A DNA stretch of 64,000 bases, taken from NCBI GenBank assembly GCA_963931805.1, contig OZ007502.1, positions 84,848,136-84,912,135 on the forward strand, written 5' to 3'. Origin of the DNA: Microdon myrmicae (Eukaryota > Arthropoda > Insecta > Diptera > Syrphidae). Under the pieces are notes generated by a model that had not been told where the DNA came from, searched no databases, and saw only the letters and a list, made by a program, of their open reading frames with translations. Of this stretch, positions 53,668 through 64,000 are shown piece by piece. Numbering within the stretch: the first letter of the stretch is position 1; each line of letters begins with the position of its first letter. A program made the translations under genes and the position numbers.

Positions 53668-54613
53668 GATTTTCTTATATCAGTATCTGCAGCAGAGGCA
53701 CCAGGTAATATTAAATTACAAACTCACAAGCATAATAGGCCTAGCATCAAAAAATGCAACAATAATTTTGCCATCAATTAAAGGCACCGAATATGGATTT
53801 AAAAGTATAAAGCAAAATATAATTCTCTCAGAAAAATTTTGGAAAATTATGAATACGATGATTTCCAAACATTTTATGAAAATAATAATATTAATTCAGA
53901 TCCAGGGATATGTTAATATCATTCGTGCAGGAATCAATAGACCAAGAGTTTTTCCGAAGCGTCAAACTTATGAAAAATGGCACAATTCTTTTAATCAATT
54001 TATATTGAACATTGTCAAATCTCTAATACAGAATTTCAGTTTATAACGTGGAATACATCAATAAAACTAATAGAGGTCTTAGCAATCTACAAAGGAAAAT
54101 AATCGAAATCATGGATGAACACCCGGAATTCGATATGTTTGAAATCACAAATAATATTAATATAAATCTTTTAAATCACACAGAGATTACAAGACAAGAA
54201 GCTTTCTTGAAAGAGCCTATGTCAAAGAGTTCATCCTTTATTGCTTATATACCGACTGCACGGCCCATGGAACGACAAAGTATAAAAAAGACTATGAAGG
54301 AATTGAGTGAATTGGACGATGATTGCAAAGATGTATGGAAAGAAATTGGTTCGACAAGTATGAAAAAAGACGAGGATTTAGAAAATATTTCTCTCGCGCA
54401 ATTCGTTTCTAAGTACTACAAAAATGACAAGGGAGAGTATGTCAAACGAGATGAACCGAAAGTAATACGTTATGGCAATTGTGATATGGCTACTGATTTT
54501 AACCAATATAAGAGAGAAATGGTAACATTGCACATTCCATTTCGTCATAAGGAGGCAATTCTTGAAGAAATGAAATTTATTAGATAATACGGGGAAAATG
54601 TGGATCTAATATT
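53668..54613 (+). pseudogene. Helentron Rep, continuation with catalytic tyrosine region
   Basis: It resumes just right of the J3 target duplication (DFLISVSAAEAPGNIKLQTH). It continues with YDDFQTFYENNNIN, INRPRVFPKRQTYEKWHNSFN, then VEYINKTNRGLSNLQRKIIE, where the tyrosine of YINK corresponds to the Rep catalytic tyrosine region. Then come EITRQEAFLKEPMSKSS, LAQFVSKYY and YKREMVTLHIPFRHKEA. At least three frame changes and one stop (near 54587) are present. It ends at 54613 (ENVDLI), where SINE-like sequence begins. Confidence 0.88.
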
Positions 54614-54760
54614 CGTCATCATCATCGGTACTACAACCGGGATCCGGACTTGACCTTATTTAGCAAGTCTCTCCACCGATATCTGGTCCTTATCCGAGAG
54701 TTGTTATATTGTATATAATAATTTGTATTTCGGCGCAAGGTTATTAGCCTTGCGCCAACT
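54614..54760 (-). mobile_element. Variant SINE sharing the common 3' tail
   Basis: It has the (CAT)n, GGTACTACAACCGGGATCC and CTTGACCTTATTTAGCAAG tail, and a GGCGCAAGGTTATTAGCCTTGCGCC palindrome near 54733. The ~45 bp between them differ from the standard SINE. The tRNA head is not recognisable. It may be a divergent subfamily. Confidence 0.65.
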
Positions 54761-54769
54761 TTTCTCAGG

Positions 54770-56404
54770 ATGTCGCTGCATGCATTGGTTGATTACTTGC
54801 CGGGTGCCAAAGTAGCTATCCAGGGCTGTCACGTGGAGACTGCATGTCAACTTGGATTGACAAGGAGAACGATCGGCCTGGCATTCGCCGGGTTAAAAGC
54901 AGACACGCCCTGTACACTTTCGGCCTTCCACTTCGTTCTTGTCTTCCACGTCAAACTCAACATTTATAAACTTTTGAAACCACTCCCGACAACTTCTATC
55001 ACCCAAAGCAGCCTCACCATATTCTTCTACCAGCAATCGATGCGCCTCAGATTTCTTCAAATTAAAAAAAGTAAATCAAAAGTTCCCGCAATTTACGCTT
55101 ATTTGACACAAAACTAGACATTTTTGCACGAAAAAAATTTTGTAAAGCTGATACAAAGTCACTAATATTTTGAGGTTACGTTGTTATCACGTGTTCATAC
55201 TCACAATATTGCGTTTGACATCTGACAATTTCTACATAATTTTCTGGTGGCATCATCTTTCGCCAAACGGCGGAAACTTATTTGTACACCTAACAGATTT
55301 TCAGTTACTGATGGCATTTTCAATGCTTATATAGCGTGTGCATCCACTGGAAAGGTGTTGTGGGCCGGTTCTTCTGTCGTCTTTGTGCCATCCTTAGCAC
55401 GTGTTCTACGACGGCTCCTACTAGTTAGTCCTTTTCACACGCCAACCTCGCCGATGAGGATGGGTGCGTGTATCTCTTGCTTGCCCAAACACTTACCTTT
55501 TCTTACTCCTGCAGCGTGGGCAGGTGTCCTCTCAACAAGCAAAAACTACGCCGAGACGATCGTATGGCGTTGATAATCAGCAGAGTCGTCACCAACCAAG
55601 AAAGAAACACGACATTATCGCTTCCATTAATAGTTGAGTTTATTATGTACAAAATTAACCACATTCACGTTTAATTTCTGACTAAGGACACAAATTCTTT
55701 TAATCATTAATACTATTCGGTGATTGTTTAATCGGCTTTACGAATTCTGCTTCTATTAATAATGGAGTTTAATGTGTATTGAAGTATCCACATTCACATT
55801 TAATTTCTAACTAAACTGTTCACGAAAACTGAAACTTTCAATTTATCTTAACGTATGAAAGTCAGCACTATATACATTTACTTTTAGTAACCAGATTGTT
55901 CAAGAAAACTGAAACTTTAAATTTATCTTAAAGCACGTTCAAAATTTGACTCTCTCCAGTGGACGCCCGATTTCGACTCTGTGTCCGCACGCCACGGGGG
56001 TAAATATTGTACTCCGACTCGATATATTTAATTAAAGTTTACGTGGAGGACACTGCTTGCCTCCACGGAATCTGTATCAAGACTGAAGAATGACTTAGAA
56101 ACGAACGAATATCAAATTTTCATTCATCGTTTAAGTGACCAATGGGGGATGATGCTCCACACATTCGTCGCGGTAAAGGGCGCGGAACACACAAACGATG
56201 ACACTTTTTGGTCGGCTGTGATGTGTGTCCCTGTGTCTTCAAACCGCGGATCATTCGACTCCCTAGGAGACAATCAAAGGAAGTGGTTGCAGCTGGGCAA
56301 TAATCATGAACTGGTGTTTATATGATCAGCAACCACGTACAGCACTTATGCTGATCATGCACCAGTCGGTGGCGTCTTGAAAGGATCGAACTCTCGTATG
56401 TGTA
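54770..56404. repeat. Unassigned DNA with two local direct repeats
   Basis: CCACATTCACRTTTAATTTCTRACTAA occurs near 55657-55685 and 55789-55815. GTTCAMGAAAACTGAAACTTT occurs near 55819 and 55898. The layout recalls part of an LTR, but no ends were found. Frames at 54770-55117 and 55247-55573 have no recognised domain. Confidence 0.4.
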
Positions 56405-56406
56405 TA

Positions 56407-57697
56407 CGAGGGTTGCCTTTTATATTTCGGGATTAGAGAACCAAAACAAATATTGATAATCGAAAATCACTTTATTGTTTTTCAAAATATTCCCATGAAG
56501 ATCTATACACTTTTGCATGCGTTTGAACAAATTGTCGAAGCACTTTTGCCACTCTGATTGAGGTATCTCCAACACATGCATTCTGAATGCAGCAACCGCT
56601 TCTTCAGGTGTCGAAAAACGTTGACCTCTCAGTTTGTTTTTTACGTACGGGAATAAAAAGACGTCATTCGGTGCCAAGTCAGGACTATACGGCGGATGAC
56701 CCATCAAATCGATGTTTTGGGTGCTCAAAAATGCAGTTGTCGCAGCCGATGTGTGAGAGCTCGCATTGTCGTGGTGAAGAGTGATCCGTCTTCGGCGGTT
56801 GGTTTTCCTGATTTCTTGGAAGACAACTGGCAAACAAATGGTTGTGTACCACTCAGAATTGACTGTTCTGCGTTGTTCTAGTGATACGGTTGCGACCTGT
56901 CCAGTTTTTCCGAAAAAACAGGCGACCATTTGCTTGGAAGTGCTTCGTGCGCGAACAACATTTGTTGGATTTGGCTCATCTTGAAACACCCAGACAGTCG
57001 ACTGCTGTCTACTTTCGGGCTCATACGCGTAAATCCACGATTCATCACCTGCCACGATGTCATAGACGTGTTTCGAAGCACCGCGACCGTATTTTTTGAG
57101 CATTTCTTTCGACCAATTGACACGAGCCTTTTTTTGGGCGATTGACAAATTGTGTGGGATCCAACGCGAACAAATTTTTTTGACGGTCAAATGTTTATGC
57201 AATATTGAATGTATGCTGGTCCCACTAACGCCTAAGGTTGTCTCAATCTTACGATAGGTCACATGACGATCTTCCAATATCAGTTCGCGCACAGCATCAA
57301 TGGTTTTCGGAACAACAACTGATTTTGGACGACCTTCACGAAATTCATCTTGGAGTGAACTACGACCACGATTGAATTTACCATACCATCGATAAACACT
57401 GGTCCTTGATGGAGCTTCATCGCCAAAAATTGAATTAAGTTCATCCATGCACTGTTGCTGAGTTAATCCACGCCGAAAGTTGTAAAAAATAATCGCACGA
57501 AAATGTTGACGATTTAATTCCATTTTTGGGCGGAGATGAATCTTTTAAGTTACTGTAAACAACACAAATAGCGCTCGTATGTCAAAACGTTCTGAGTGCG
57601 TATAACCTCAAAAATGTCCAACTTTACGACAGAGCTGTCAATTGCCGGATTGCAACACTAGGGTTGCCAAATCCCGAAACATAAGAGGCAACCCTCG
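56407..57697 (-). mobile_element. mariner element, copy 2
   Basis: 1291 bp, the same length as copy 1, with the same inverted ends (CGAGGGTTGCC...) and flanking TA at 56405-56406 and 57698-57699. It is inserted in the block that separates the Helentron Rep and helicase pieces. Confidence 0.96.
56420..57523 (-). CDS. mariner transposase, C-terminally altered
   Basis: A single frame of 367 codons from MELNRQHFRAIIF. The DNA-binding half is complete. The catalytic residues are all present: D in VAGDESWIY, D in LHHDNASSHT and D in SPDLAPNDVF, with 34 residues between the last two. Unlike copy 1 the middle is not frameshifted. One base is missing next to the end (TTCCCATG here, TTCCCCATG in copy 1). 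The usual HGEYFEKQ end is replaced by a ~25-residue tail reading into the inverted terminal repeat. The core could be functional; whether the tail is tolerated is unknown. Confidence 0.93.
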   Translation of the reverse strand: MELNRQHFRAIIFYNFRRGLTQQQCMDELNSIFGDEAPSRTSVYRWYGKFNRGRSSLQDEFREGRPKSVVVPKTIDAVRELILEDRHVTYRKIETTLGVSGTSIHSILHKHLTVKKICSRWIPHNLSIAQKKARVNWSKEMLKKYGRGASKHVYDIVAGDESWIYAYEPESRQQSTVWVFQDEPNPTNVVRARSTSKQMVACFFGKTGQVATVSLEQRRTVNSEWYTTICLPVVFQEIRKTNRRRRITLHHDNASSHTSAATTAFLSTQNIDLMGHPPYSPDLAPNDVFLFPYVKNKLRGQRFSTPEEAVAAFRMHVLEIPQSEWQKCFDNLFKRMQKCIDLHGNILKNNKVIFDYQYLFWFSNPEI

Positions 57698-57699
57698 TA

Positions 57700-58061
57700 T
57701 ACATTAGCAAGAACTCGATTTCCTTCGCAGCCAGTGGTGAGCGTATTATCGATCAGTTTAGCAACCGACGTGCTTGCAGCAAAAAGGAAAGGAAAGAATA
57801 TCTCCTGCTTGTGTGCTGTAGAATTCGACAGGGGATATGGGCGCCTATATGATTTCAGTTTATATCGGTTGCTTGGCGTTGCAACCGAATTGCTTTTTAG
57901 GCACGTGATGCGTTTCATGCGATCATGCCCTTGGGGAAAATGTCTGTCGCTATGACGCCATGCACGTGTGTGAAAAAATCTTTGTTGTTTATGTGCATGG
58001 ACAAGTTCGGTGATTTTGTCGGTTACGTGATGTCGTAGCCGAATTGTATTTTAGGAACATA
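57700..58061. other. No recognisable feature
   Basis: A short stretch between mariner copy 2 and the AT microsatellite. No motif seen. Confidence 0.35.
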
Positions 58062-58067
58062 CTGCGT

Positions 58068-58148
<81 letters not shown>

Positions 58149-58317
58149 TACCCGCCTGTCACGTGTAAGACCGGGGTTCAATTCCCCGCCGGGGAGCCTC
58201 TGTCGCAAGACTAATGACCTTGCCCGGAAAAAAACAAATCATTATGGAAAATTTAACAAGCCTCAGGACTTGCTAAATAACGCCAAGACCGGTTCCCGGT
58301 TGTAGTTCGGATGATGA

Positions 58318-58364
<47 letters not shown>
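58062..58364 (+). mobile_element. SINE embedded in a (TA)n microsatellite
   Basis: A SINE lacking the first ~20 bp of its head occupies about 58145-58319. The B box reads GGTTCAATTCC, as in ordinary tRNA-Asp. (TA)n runs of about 83 and 45 bp flank it, so insertion occurred within a TA repeat or the repeat grew from the target duplication. A frame reading YIYIYI here is an artefact of the repeat. Confidence 0.85.
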
Positions 58365-58366
<2 letters not shown>

Positions 58367-58860
58367 TTAATTTAACAAAATTGAAAAATCTTTCGTTCAC
58401 GCTCCCACCTATCATCATAATAAATAAGTACTATAAATTTGGGATTGATCGGATAAATAATTTTTTAGTAATCGTGTCCACCGCAATGGTGTTTTCAAAA
58501 TCCACGATTCTGAGATAACCGCGTTTAAATATTTAAGTTTGTTTTAAGCACGAAATCCCAGGTAATGTTTAAGGGTTTCCAGACGGTAGCCGATCCAAGG
58601 TAAATTACCTAAGGATCAAACAAAGGATGCGCTGGCTCACAAAAGAGATGTTAATACAAAGGATCTTAAGTGAGATCAGCGCAAAAGGAAAGTAACACGT
58701 TGCCGTTTGTTAACGTGGAAATATTTAAAAAACTAAACAGTCGTGGTGGGATATTATAATAATAGTAGGGCTTTCTGGAGCACTACAATGGTGACATCAT
58801 AAGAACTTGGCTGAAATTGCCAAAAACAAGAAATCTTAGTGCGTGCCTCAATCTTAACAA
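58365..58860. other. No recognisable feature
   Basis: About 0.5 kb before the helicase fragment. It might be decayed Helentron sequence, but no motif could be read. Confidence 0.35.
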
Positions 58861-58899
58861 TTATGCTTTGCCAATCACTCCTTGGACATCATCCATGAC

Positions 58900-59610
58900 A
58901 TTTACTAACAATAAAACTATACTAACGAAACAAATCATTTTGCACTTATTGCTGCTTGGGCAATGACTATTCATAAATCACAAGCAGGTACTTATGATAC
59001 TATTGTTTACGATTACGATCGCAAACATCCTAGAGAATTACCATATGCAGCTTTGACGAGAGTAACGAGGATTCAAGGTTTATATATGGTTACTAAAGAA
59101 AACACTAAAGAAAGCTGGAAATTTTGGATTGGAAGAACAGGAGCACCTCTGAATGCTTTAGAAGCAGATAAGCATCACAATAGATCAACAAGTCATCGAG
59201 AGGATCTAATGTTAGTATTAAAAACGTTATAAAATAATCCACCACAAACCGTCACCAAAACGTTTCTTGATTTCATCTCAAACAGGAAAGGATTATCAAT
59301 ATTTTCATTCAATTCCGGAAGTTTACATCCACATGCAGCTAATCTAAAAAATGATCCAATTGTAAAAAAGTCAAATATTCTATTTCTGTCAGAAACTCGT
59401 ATAGAAAACGAAGAACCGATTCATATCCCGAATTTCAACTTTGATATGAGTTACAAAAGACCTGAAGCTCCACAAGCAGGAGTGGCTATTTATCTTAGCA
59501 CAGAAGATACATCTTACATTTTAACTTCATGTATGGACATACATACAAAATTAAGTTTAGTGAGGGTAGAAACCTCATTTATTAGGCTTAATCCAAGCAT
59601 AAATTAATAT
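58900..59610 (+). pseudogene. Helentron helicase end fused to endonuclease start
   Basis: Helicase motifs V/VI are clear: WAMTIHKSQAGTYDTIVYDY, then LPYAALTRVTRIQGLYMVT. After a stop near 59232 the same strand continues with an AP-type endonuclease start: LSIFSFNSGSLHPHAANL, ILFLSETRIENEEP (catalytic glutamate region), HIPNFNFDM and QAGVAIYLS. This order, helicase then endonuclease, is the Helentron arrangement. The sequence runs to a stop at 59607, and the endonuclease resumes at about 61750. Confidence 0.9.
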
Positions 59611-60159
59611 AATATCTTACAGGCTAACTTAAAATCTAAAGTAGTAATTCAAAAATAATTAAAAAAAAAAAAAGAAAAAACCAAGAAGGTGAAGAGGACT
59701 GGGTGATAAGGGTGTAACGTTTTCCGTCACAGAAATTTATATATAACAAATATTACCTGTCGCTATTCCCGCTCCTTGCATTGGGGGTCTAACACTTCGT
59801 CTGCAGAGATTTCCTTTAGCGGCAGCTTGGGCTCTTCCTCTCGATCAATTTCGTGGTGAAATACCAAATCCTCTCTGTGGTCCGGTGTAAACTAAGTTGG
59901 CAAATTGTTCTTCGATAATGTTCTTTCTTCCTTAATTCTTATTTCTCCATTTTGGCACACAAATTTGTTGCTGAATTTTTTCGAGATGATCGCAAACAAC
60001 TCAATATGATTCAACCCTTTTTTCTTTTATAAATTTTTATATTTCTTTCTCAAAACTTAAATGTTACTTCAATTTTAATTTTTACTTTTCTTTCTCAAAA
60101 ACTTAAATGTTACTCCAATTTTAATTTTCACTTTTCTTTTTTCATATTATCAAAAAACA
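59611..60159. other. Unassigned DNA, probably the 3' side of the J4 insertion
   Basis: A 13-nt A run lies near 59660. A ~46-bp tandem duplication (TTTCTTTCTCAAAACTTAAATG block) occupies about 60048-60134. No coding motif was recognised. Confidence 0.4.
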
Positions 60160-61745
60160 CGGGACGATGCAGTTCTTCCTTTTTTCTAACTGTAGACACG
60201 GAAAAACATCATTCTTCTGCCAACGGAACAGAAACTTTTTTTTCATTCAAAACAGTCGGAACAAAACCTGCTGTTCTGTCTTCAACACACTAAAAACCTT
60301 TCTCTCTCTCTATCTCCATCCACTCCGAAAAGGGATCCAGCTTCCACACGATCCACAATCGAACAAGAGTATGTTCGTACATTCAACATGTGGATCGTGT
60401 GTTTTTTCACCATCTACTATTTTATTATATTTAAAACTAAACAAACGATGGGGATGGCGGAAGCCGCACGTAACAAGGGAGGTAGGAGGCCGGGGAAGAG
60501 CGGATGTATGTGAGGGTGGCAAATGCGGCATTTGTGACACAGCGGCAGTGAACGGCATGTGTACGGGCTGGTAGTGGGGCGGGGCTAGTGAGCTGGAGGG
60601 GAGAGGTTGAAATTGTGGGTTGGTCTGGAAGGGTGTAGGGGGGAACTAGTTTGAGAGCGAAAGAGGAGAGGTAGGTTTGCGGGGTAGAGGGGTCATTGGA
60701 AGGAGGGGGCGGGGTTAGGTCGGGTATATTCTGAAACGTCGTTTGAGAGTGGGAGTGGGGGAGGGGAAAGAGTTGGCCCATCGTAGCACACGTGTGATGA
60801 GCGGGCAAGTAAAAGAGTCGAGGGTTACGTACGTTACGAAGATTTGTTTGAAATGTTATAGTGGAGAGCAGGCTTGGGCAATTGATTGAGCTTAACAGAA
60901 GACGATGGACAAAGATGATGTCGGCGTGGATTCTGCCCTTGCGGAGGGCAAAGCGCAAGAAACAACGTTGAACGCTATCAATCCTGCGAATATGAGACAA
61001 TTGATACGGGGACCAGACCTGACTAACATATTCAAGTAGTGTGCGAATAAAGGTTATGTAGAGTGACCGGGTGACGTAGGAGTTTAGGAATTCCTTCGAC
61101 CAGCGTTTGACAAAGCCAAGGGCGGCGTTGGCCTTAAGGATTATGTCATCAATATGTGCAATAAATTTGAGCTCCTTGACACATAAGACGCCCAGGTCTC
61201 AAATCGATTCAACCGATGGTGGTGGTGGTAAAGCGAGATAGAGGAGCGATTGGTACTAGAGGCTATGTCGTTAATGGTTAGAATAAATAGAAGTTGGCCG
61301 AGATGGCTGCCCTGGGGGACACCTGAGGTTGGAAAAAAAGGATCGGAGAGGGTGGATCTAAATCACACGCGGCAGGTTCGATAATTGAGAAAGGATGAGA
61401 TCCACTTAATCTCAGCAGGGGTTCAAAACTGAGGGAAGATAACTTAAAGAGAATGAGGTTGTGGGAGATTTTGTCGAAGGCCTTGCTAAAGACGGTAGTG
61501 ATTACACCGTCTTCATCGCCGTTTTCTAGGACAAGAAGTGTGTGGGATGTGAATTCAACAAGGTTGATAGTAGTAGACCTGCCGATGAGGAAGCCGTGCT
61601 GATTGGGAGAGATGATGGGTGTGCAGCGAAAACGTAACGCATCATATAGAAGGCCTTTGAACAGTTTAGGAATGTGCAAAAGCTTAGGAATGAGTGAACT
61701 AGAGGGACTGCCGTTAATGTTTCTGATATAGGCGAAATATGTGTT
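60160..61745 (-). pseudogene. LINE J4 remnant (RT and C-terminal domain)
   Basis: Minus-strand remains of another LINE within the Helentron endonuclease. At 61679-61278: PIISPNQHGFLIGRSTTINLV, then VFSKAFDKISHNLI (RT, first catalytic D region replaced by VFSKAFD). At 61000-60437: SHIRRIDSVQRCFLRFALRKG, a Jockey-like C-terminal domain, followed by a proline/serine-rich tail. The YADD region lies in frame-broken sequence between them. The element is 5'-truncated and old. In its 3' part, CACACGATCCACA (60345-60357) and its complement (60389-60401) form a 13-bp stem with a 31-nt loop. No target duplication was found. Confidence 0.78.
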
Positions 61746-61749
61746 GATC

Positions 61750-62164
61750 GGGGCAATTTAAAAAATGGCCAATACATTTAAAAGTTGCCGTTTATATTTC
61801 ACCTGGAAAATCCATGAGGCAGGTACAGCAATTTTTATTCGAAAATTTGGTGATTTATACGAAATAAGGTTCTGAAATACCCGAAGGAAGATTAGGCGAC
61901 AAATTTCACGATATACCTATGATATTAAGCGGAGACTTCAATATTAACTTTGCAGACGACAAAAATTTACCGTTAATTGAATTTTTGAATAAAACATTAG
62001 GTTTAAATATGTCCAATGATAAAAACTACAGCACTACCAAATATAAAATGACAATCGATGCGGTATGTACAAGATATTTAGATAAATTCCAAACAAACAT
62101 TTTTGTTTCTTACTTTATTTACCATAACCCTATTGTATCCTTTTTAGGATATGATCATGATTAA
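61750..62164 (+). pseudogene. Helentron endonuclease, C-terminal part
   Basis: Plus-strand reading gives HLKVAVYISPGKSM, QQFLFENLVIYTK, a stop, then MILSGDFNINFADDKNLPL (GDFN is the catalytic Asp/Asn motif) and TIDAVCTRYLDKFQTNIFVSY. It ends at a stop at 62164. It is collinear with the endonuclease start at 59.3-59.6 kb across the J4 insertion. The terminal SDH-type motif is not evident. Confidence 0.85.
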
Positions 62165-62565
62165 GTATTGTTAAAATAAATGATAATAATATAGTAAACA
62201 GTGAAAATAATATTTGAAAATTAAGTTAATTGAAATTCATGTAAATACAAACACTGTCTAAATAAGATATAAATGAATATAAATCATCATGTCAATTAAA
62301 TTGTATTTGTAGTTTGTACTGGACTAGCGCAGCACATCATATGTTTTGTTTGTTAAATAAAATGTATGAAATCTTATATAATTGTTGCTCGGAGTGCCGA
62401 CAAATGAGAAAATCTGACTAATCTTAATGGCAGTAATCGATAAATTTTAAAATTTCTATTTTTAGAACTACAATTACATTGAATATTCAGAAACAGTTTT
62501 AAATTTTCATTTCTGTTGGCAGTCCTCGATGACTGCTTATTTTTTTTTTTATTTGTTAATTACTA
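62165..62565. other. No recognisable feature
   Basis: AT-rich. It might contain the Helentron 3' end, but no terminal hairpin with a CTAG-like end could be fixed. Confidence 0.35.
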
Positions 62566-62576
62566 CATATATTTAT

Positions 62577-62698
62577 ATGAAGCAAGGCTAATAACCTTGC
62601 CCGGAAAAACAAATTATTATGGAAAATTTAACAAGCCTCGGGACTTGCTAAATGAGGCCAAGACCAGATCCCGGTTGTAGTGCCGATGATGATGATGG
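62577..62698 (+). mobile_element. tRNA-Asp SINE, 5'-truncated
   Basis: It lacks the tRNA head and starts at GCAAGGCTAATAACCTTGCC. The standard body and GAT tail follow. The 11-bp duplication CATATATTTAT lies at 62566-62576 and 62699-62709, so truncation happened at integration. Confidence 0.88.
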
Positions 62699-62709
62699 CA
62701 TATATTTAT

Positions 62710-64000
62710 GTTTAAAAAATATTTAAGAAAGACTTCATTTCCCATATGCGAACTGGAAAAAGATAAAAACCAAAGTTTATTTTATCAATTAATGCAACAC
62801 GATATAGCATAGCTGCTCTGAAAAAAAAATACAATGGGAGCAGTTTAAAACAAAAACATTTTTTCTTCAGCATTTATTATTTAGTTATCAGAATGTGCTG
62901 CGTTTAAAGGTACTAGTAGTATTATTAATTCGGGGTCACTTACGGATTTAGAATGGCTCCCACGTAGTGTAGACTTCTCTGTTACAGTGACTTCCACGTA
63001 CTAGATCGCTTCGGATTTAGAATGGCTCCCACGTAGTGTAGACTTCTCCGTTATAGTAACTTCCACATACTAGATCGCTTCCCGTAGTTTGGGTTTGAAA
63101 AATTAAACAGTCTTTACTTTACTTTAACTCACAATATTTATTTAGTATTAAAATGGGAATGTCGATCCCTTTGACTTATGACTTTTTAAACCTGCAAATA
63201 AGAGGACCCGCTGTACTTATGCTAGGGCCGCAGTCCTCGAACTTCATTATTACACTGCACTCCTAACACACTGCGCTAATCCAATCAAAACAAAGAGCCC
63301 GCTGTTCCGTGGCAAGGCTGCAACTCTTCGCTTGATTGATTAGTTCCACACACTGCAACTTGCAACTCATTTGCAACCACTTTATATACCATTTTAATTT
63401 GATAATAATGCAGATGATATATTTTTCCTCACCGAATGTATAATCCATTTTGAGGCTATTCTCCTGCCATTCGCAATTCGCAATTTTTAATGACCACTTA
63501 ATTTCCTCTGCAAAAAAATGCAGCGGAATCAATTTAAATATTCATCGATTTGCAGTAGCAATGACCGAACCAATTTCAGTGCATTGCTCTACGTCCAAAT
63601 CGTATCATACGATTAATTTCGCCTTTTTGCTACGTTCGATACTTTCGCTGCGCTCAGCATTTTATTGCCGTTGAACTACTTCGTCGTCGGTGGTCTTTGA
63701 CAACACCGCCCATGTCCCATGTCGGGTATAACATCGTGTATACGAAACTTGAGCTTGCCGACCGTGGGCTTGTGAAAGACGATATGCTTGAGCGTTTATC
63801 GCGGCGTGTGTGGATGAATGAATTTAACGTTGAAGAATTGCATTGTATGCAGAATGCTTGTAACGACTGAGTTTATGAACTGGATAGGCATTTATCGTGA
63901 TATGATATGAATCAATTGGATGGAAGAATCGCATTGTATGCAAATTACTTGGAATAATTTATTGTTTGAGGAGTGGTTTGAGATTATGTTTAATTAATTG
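62710..64000. repeat. Unassigned end region with a 69-bp tandem duplication
   Basis: Two near-identical 69-bp units at 62943-63011 and 63012-63080 (CGGATTTAGAATGGCTCCCACG start, TAGATCGCTT end) differ at about five positions. About 30 bp later comes a CTTTACTTTACTTT block like the polyadenylation-side blocks of the LTRs here. The region may be the start of an LTR that runs beyond the window. Frames at 63263-63532 and 63450-63674 have no recognised domain. Confidence 0.45.

Larger units (their letters stand above)
49541..62164 (+). mobile_element. Helentron (Helitron with endonuclease), in pieces
   Basis: Four collinear plus-strand fragments make up one rolling-circle transposon: the Rep HUH region (49541-50002), the Rep continuation (53668-54613), the end of the helicase joined to an endonuclease start (58900-59610), and the endonuclease end (61750-62164). 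A LINE-like endonuclease after the helicase is the diagnostic feature of Helentrons. Helicase motifs I-V are missing between 54613 and 58900. Known insertions are J3 (with target duplication), a SINE/mariner-bearing block, and J4. The 5' end and both termini were not found. Confidence 0.85.

Overview
The window reads as a transposon-dense stretch of an arthropod nuclear genome, most likely an insect. The evidence is the mix of Jockey-clade and RTE LINEs, a CsRn1-type Ty3 retrotransposon, mariner and pogo elements, a Helentron and a tRNA-Asp-derived SINE. Sequence is AT-rich with GC-rich islands inside the Ty3 element. I found no convincing host gene and no free-standing RNA gene. The species cannot be named from this sequence. 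Almost every real reading frame belongs to a mobile element, and most are broken.

Layout. 0.2-1.0 kb: R1-like reverse transcriptase (RT) remnant. 2.5-4.1 kb: a short RTE insertion plus flanking DNA that also occurs, inverted and nearly identical, at 28.3-29.8 kb. 3.9-5.5 kb: decayed Jockey-like copy J1a. 6.4-7.0 kb: two SINEs. 8.35-17.36 kb: a young, nearly intact 9-kb Ty3/CsRn1 element on the minus strand, with 1.89-kb LTRs that hold tandem repeats. 18.0-31.1 kb: one Jockey-like copy (J2, minus strand) blown apart by three Ty3-type solo LTRs and several SINEs. Those LTRs carry a mariner, a SINE, an RTE element and a template-switch-like duplication. 32.7-33.9 kb: another solo LTR. 34.9-37.6 kb: a pogo-like DNA transposon. 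39.6-42.7 kb: an internally deleted Ty3 element with its own SINE insertion. 43.0-47.65 kb: a more complete Jockey-like copy (J1b) whose ORF1 holds a long hexamer microsatellite. 49.5-62.2 kb: a Helentron (Rep, helicase end and endonuclease) cut into at least four pieces by a 3.65-kb Jockey element (J3), a 4.3-kb block holding SINEs and a second mariner, and a further LINE (J4).

How it fits together. The parts form a readable insertion stratigraphy, because many boundaries carry exact target-site duplications: 4 bp for Ty3-type LTRs, TA for mariner and pogo, 10-13 bp for LINEs and 9-15 bp for SINEs. Oldest are J2 and the Helentron. Next come solo LTRs and J3, then SINEs, mariners and RTE, and finally the segmental copy joining 2.5-4.1 kb to 28.3-30.0 kb. 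The Ty3 element at 8.35-17.36 kb is separately very recent, judging by about three differences between its LTRs.
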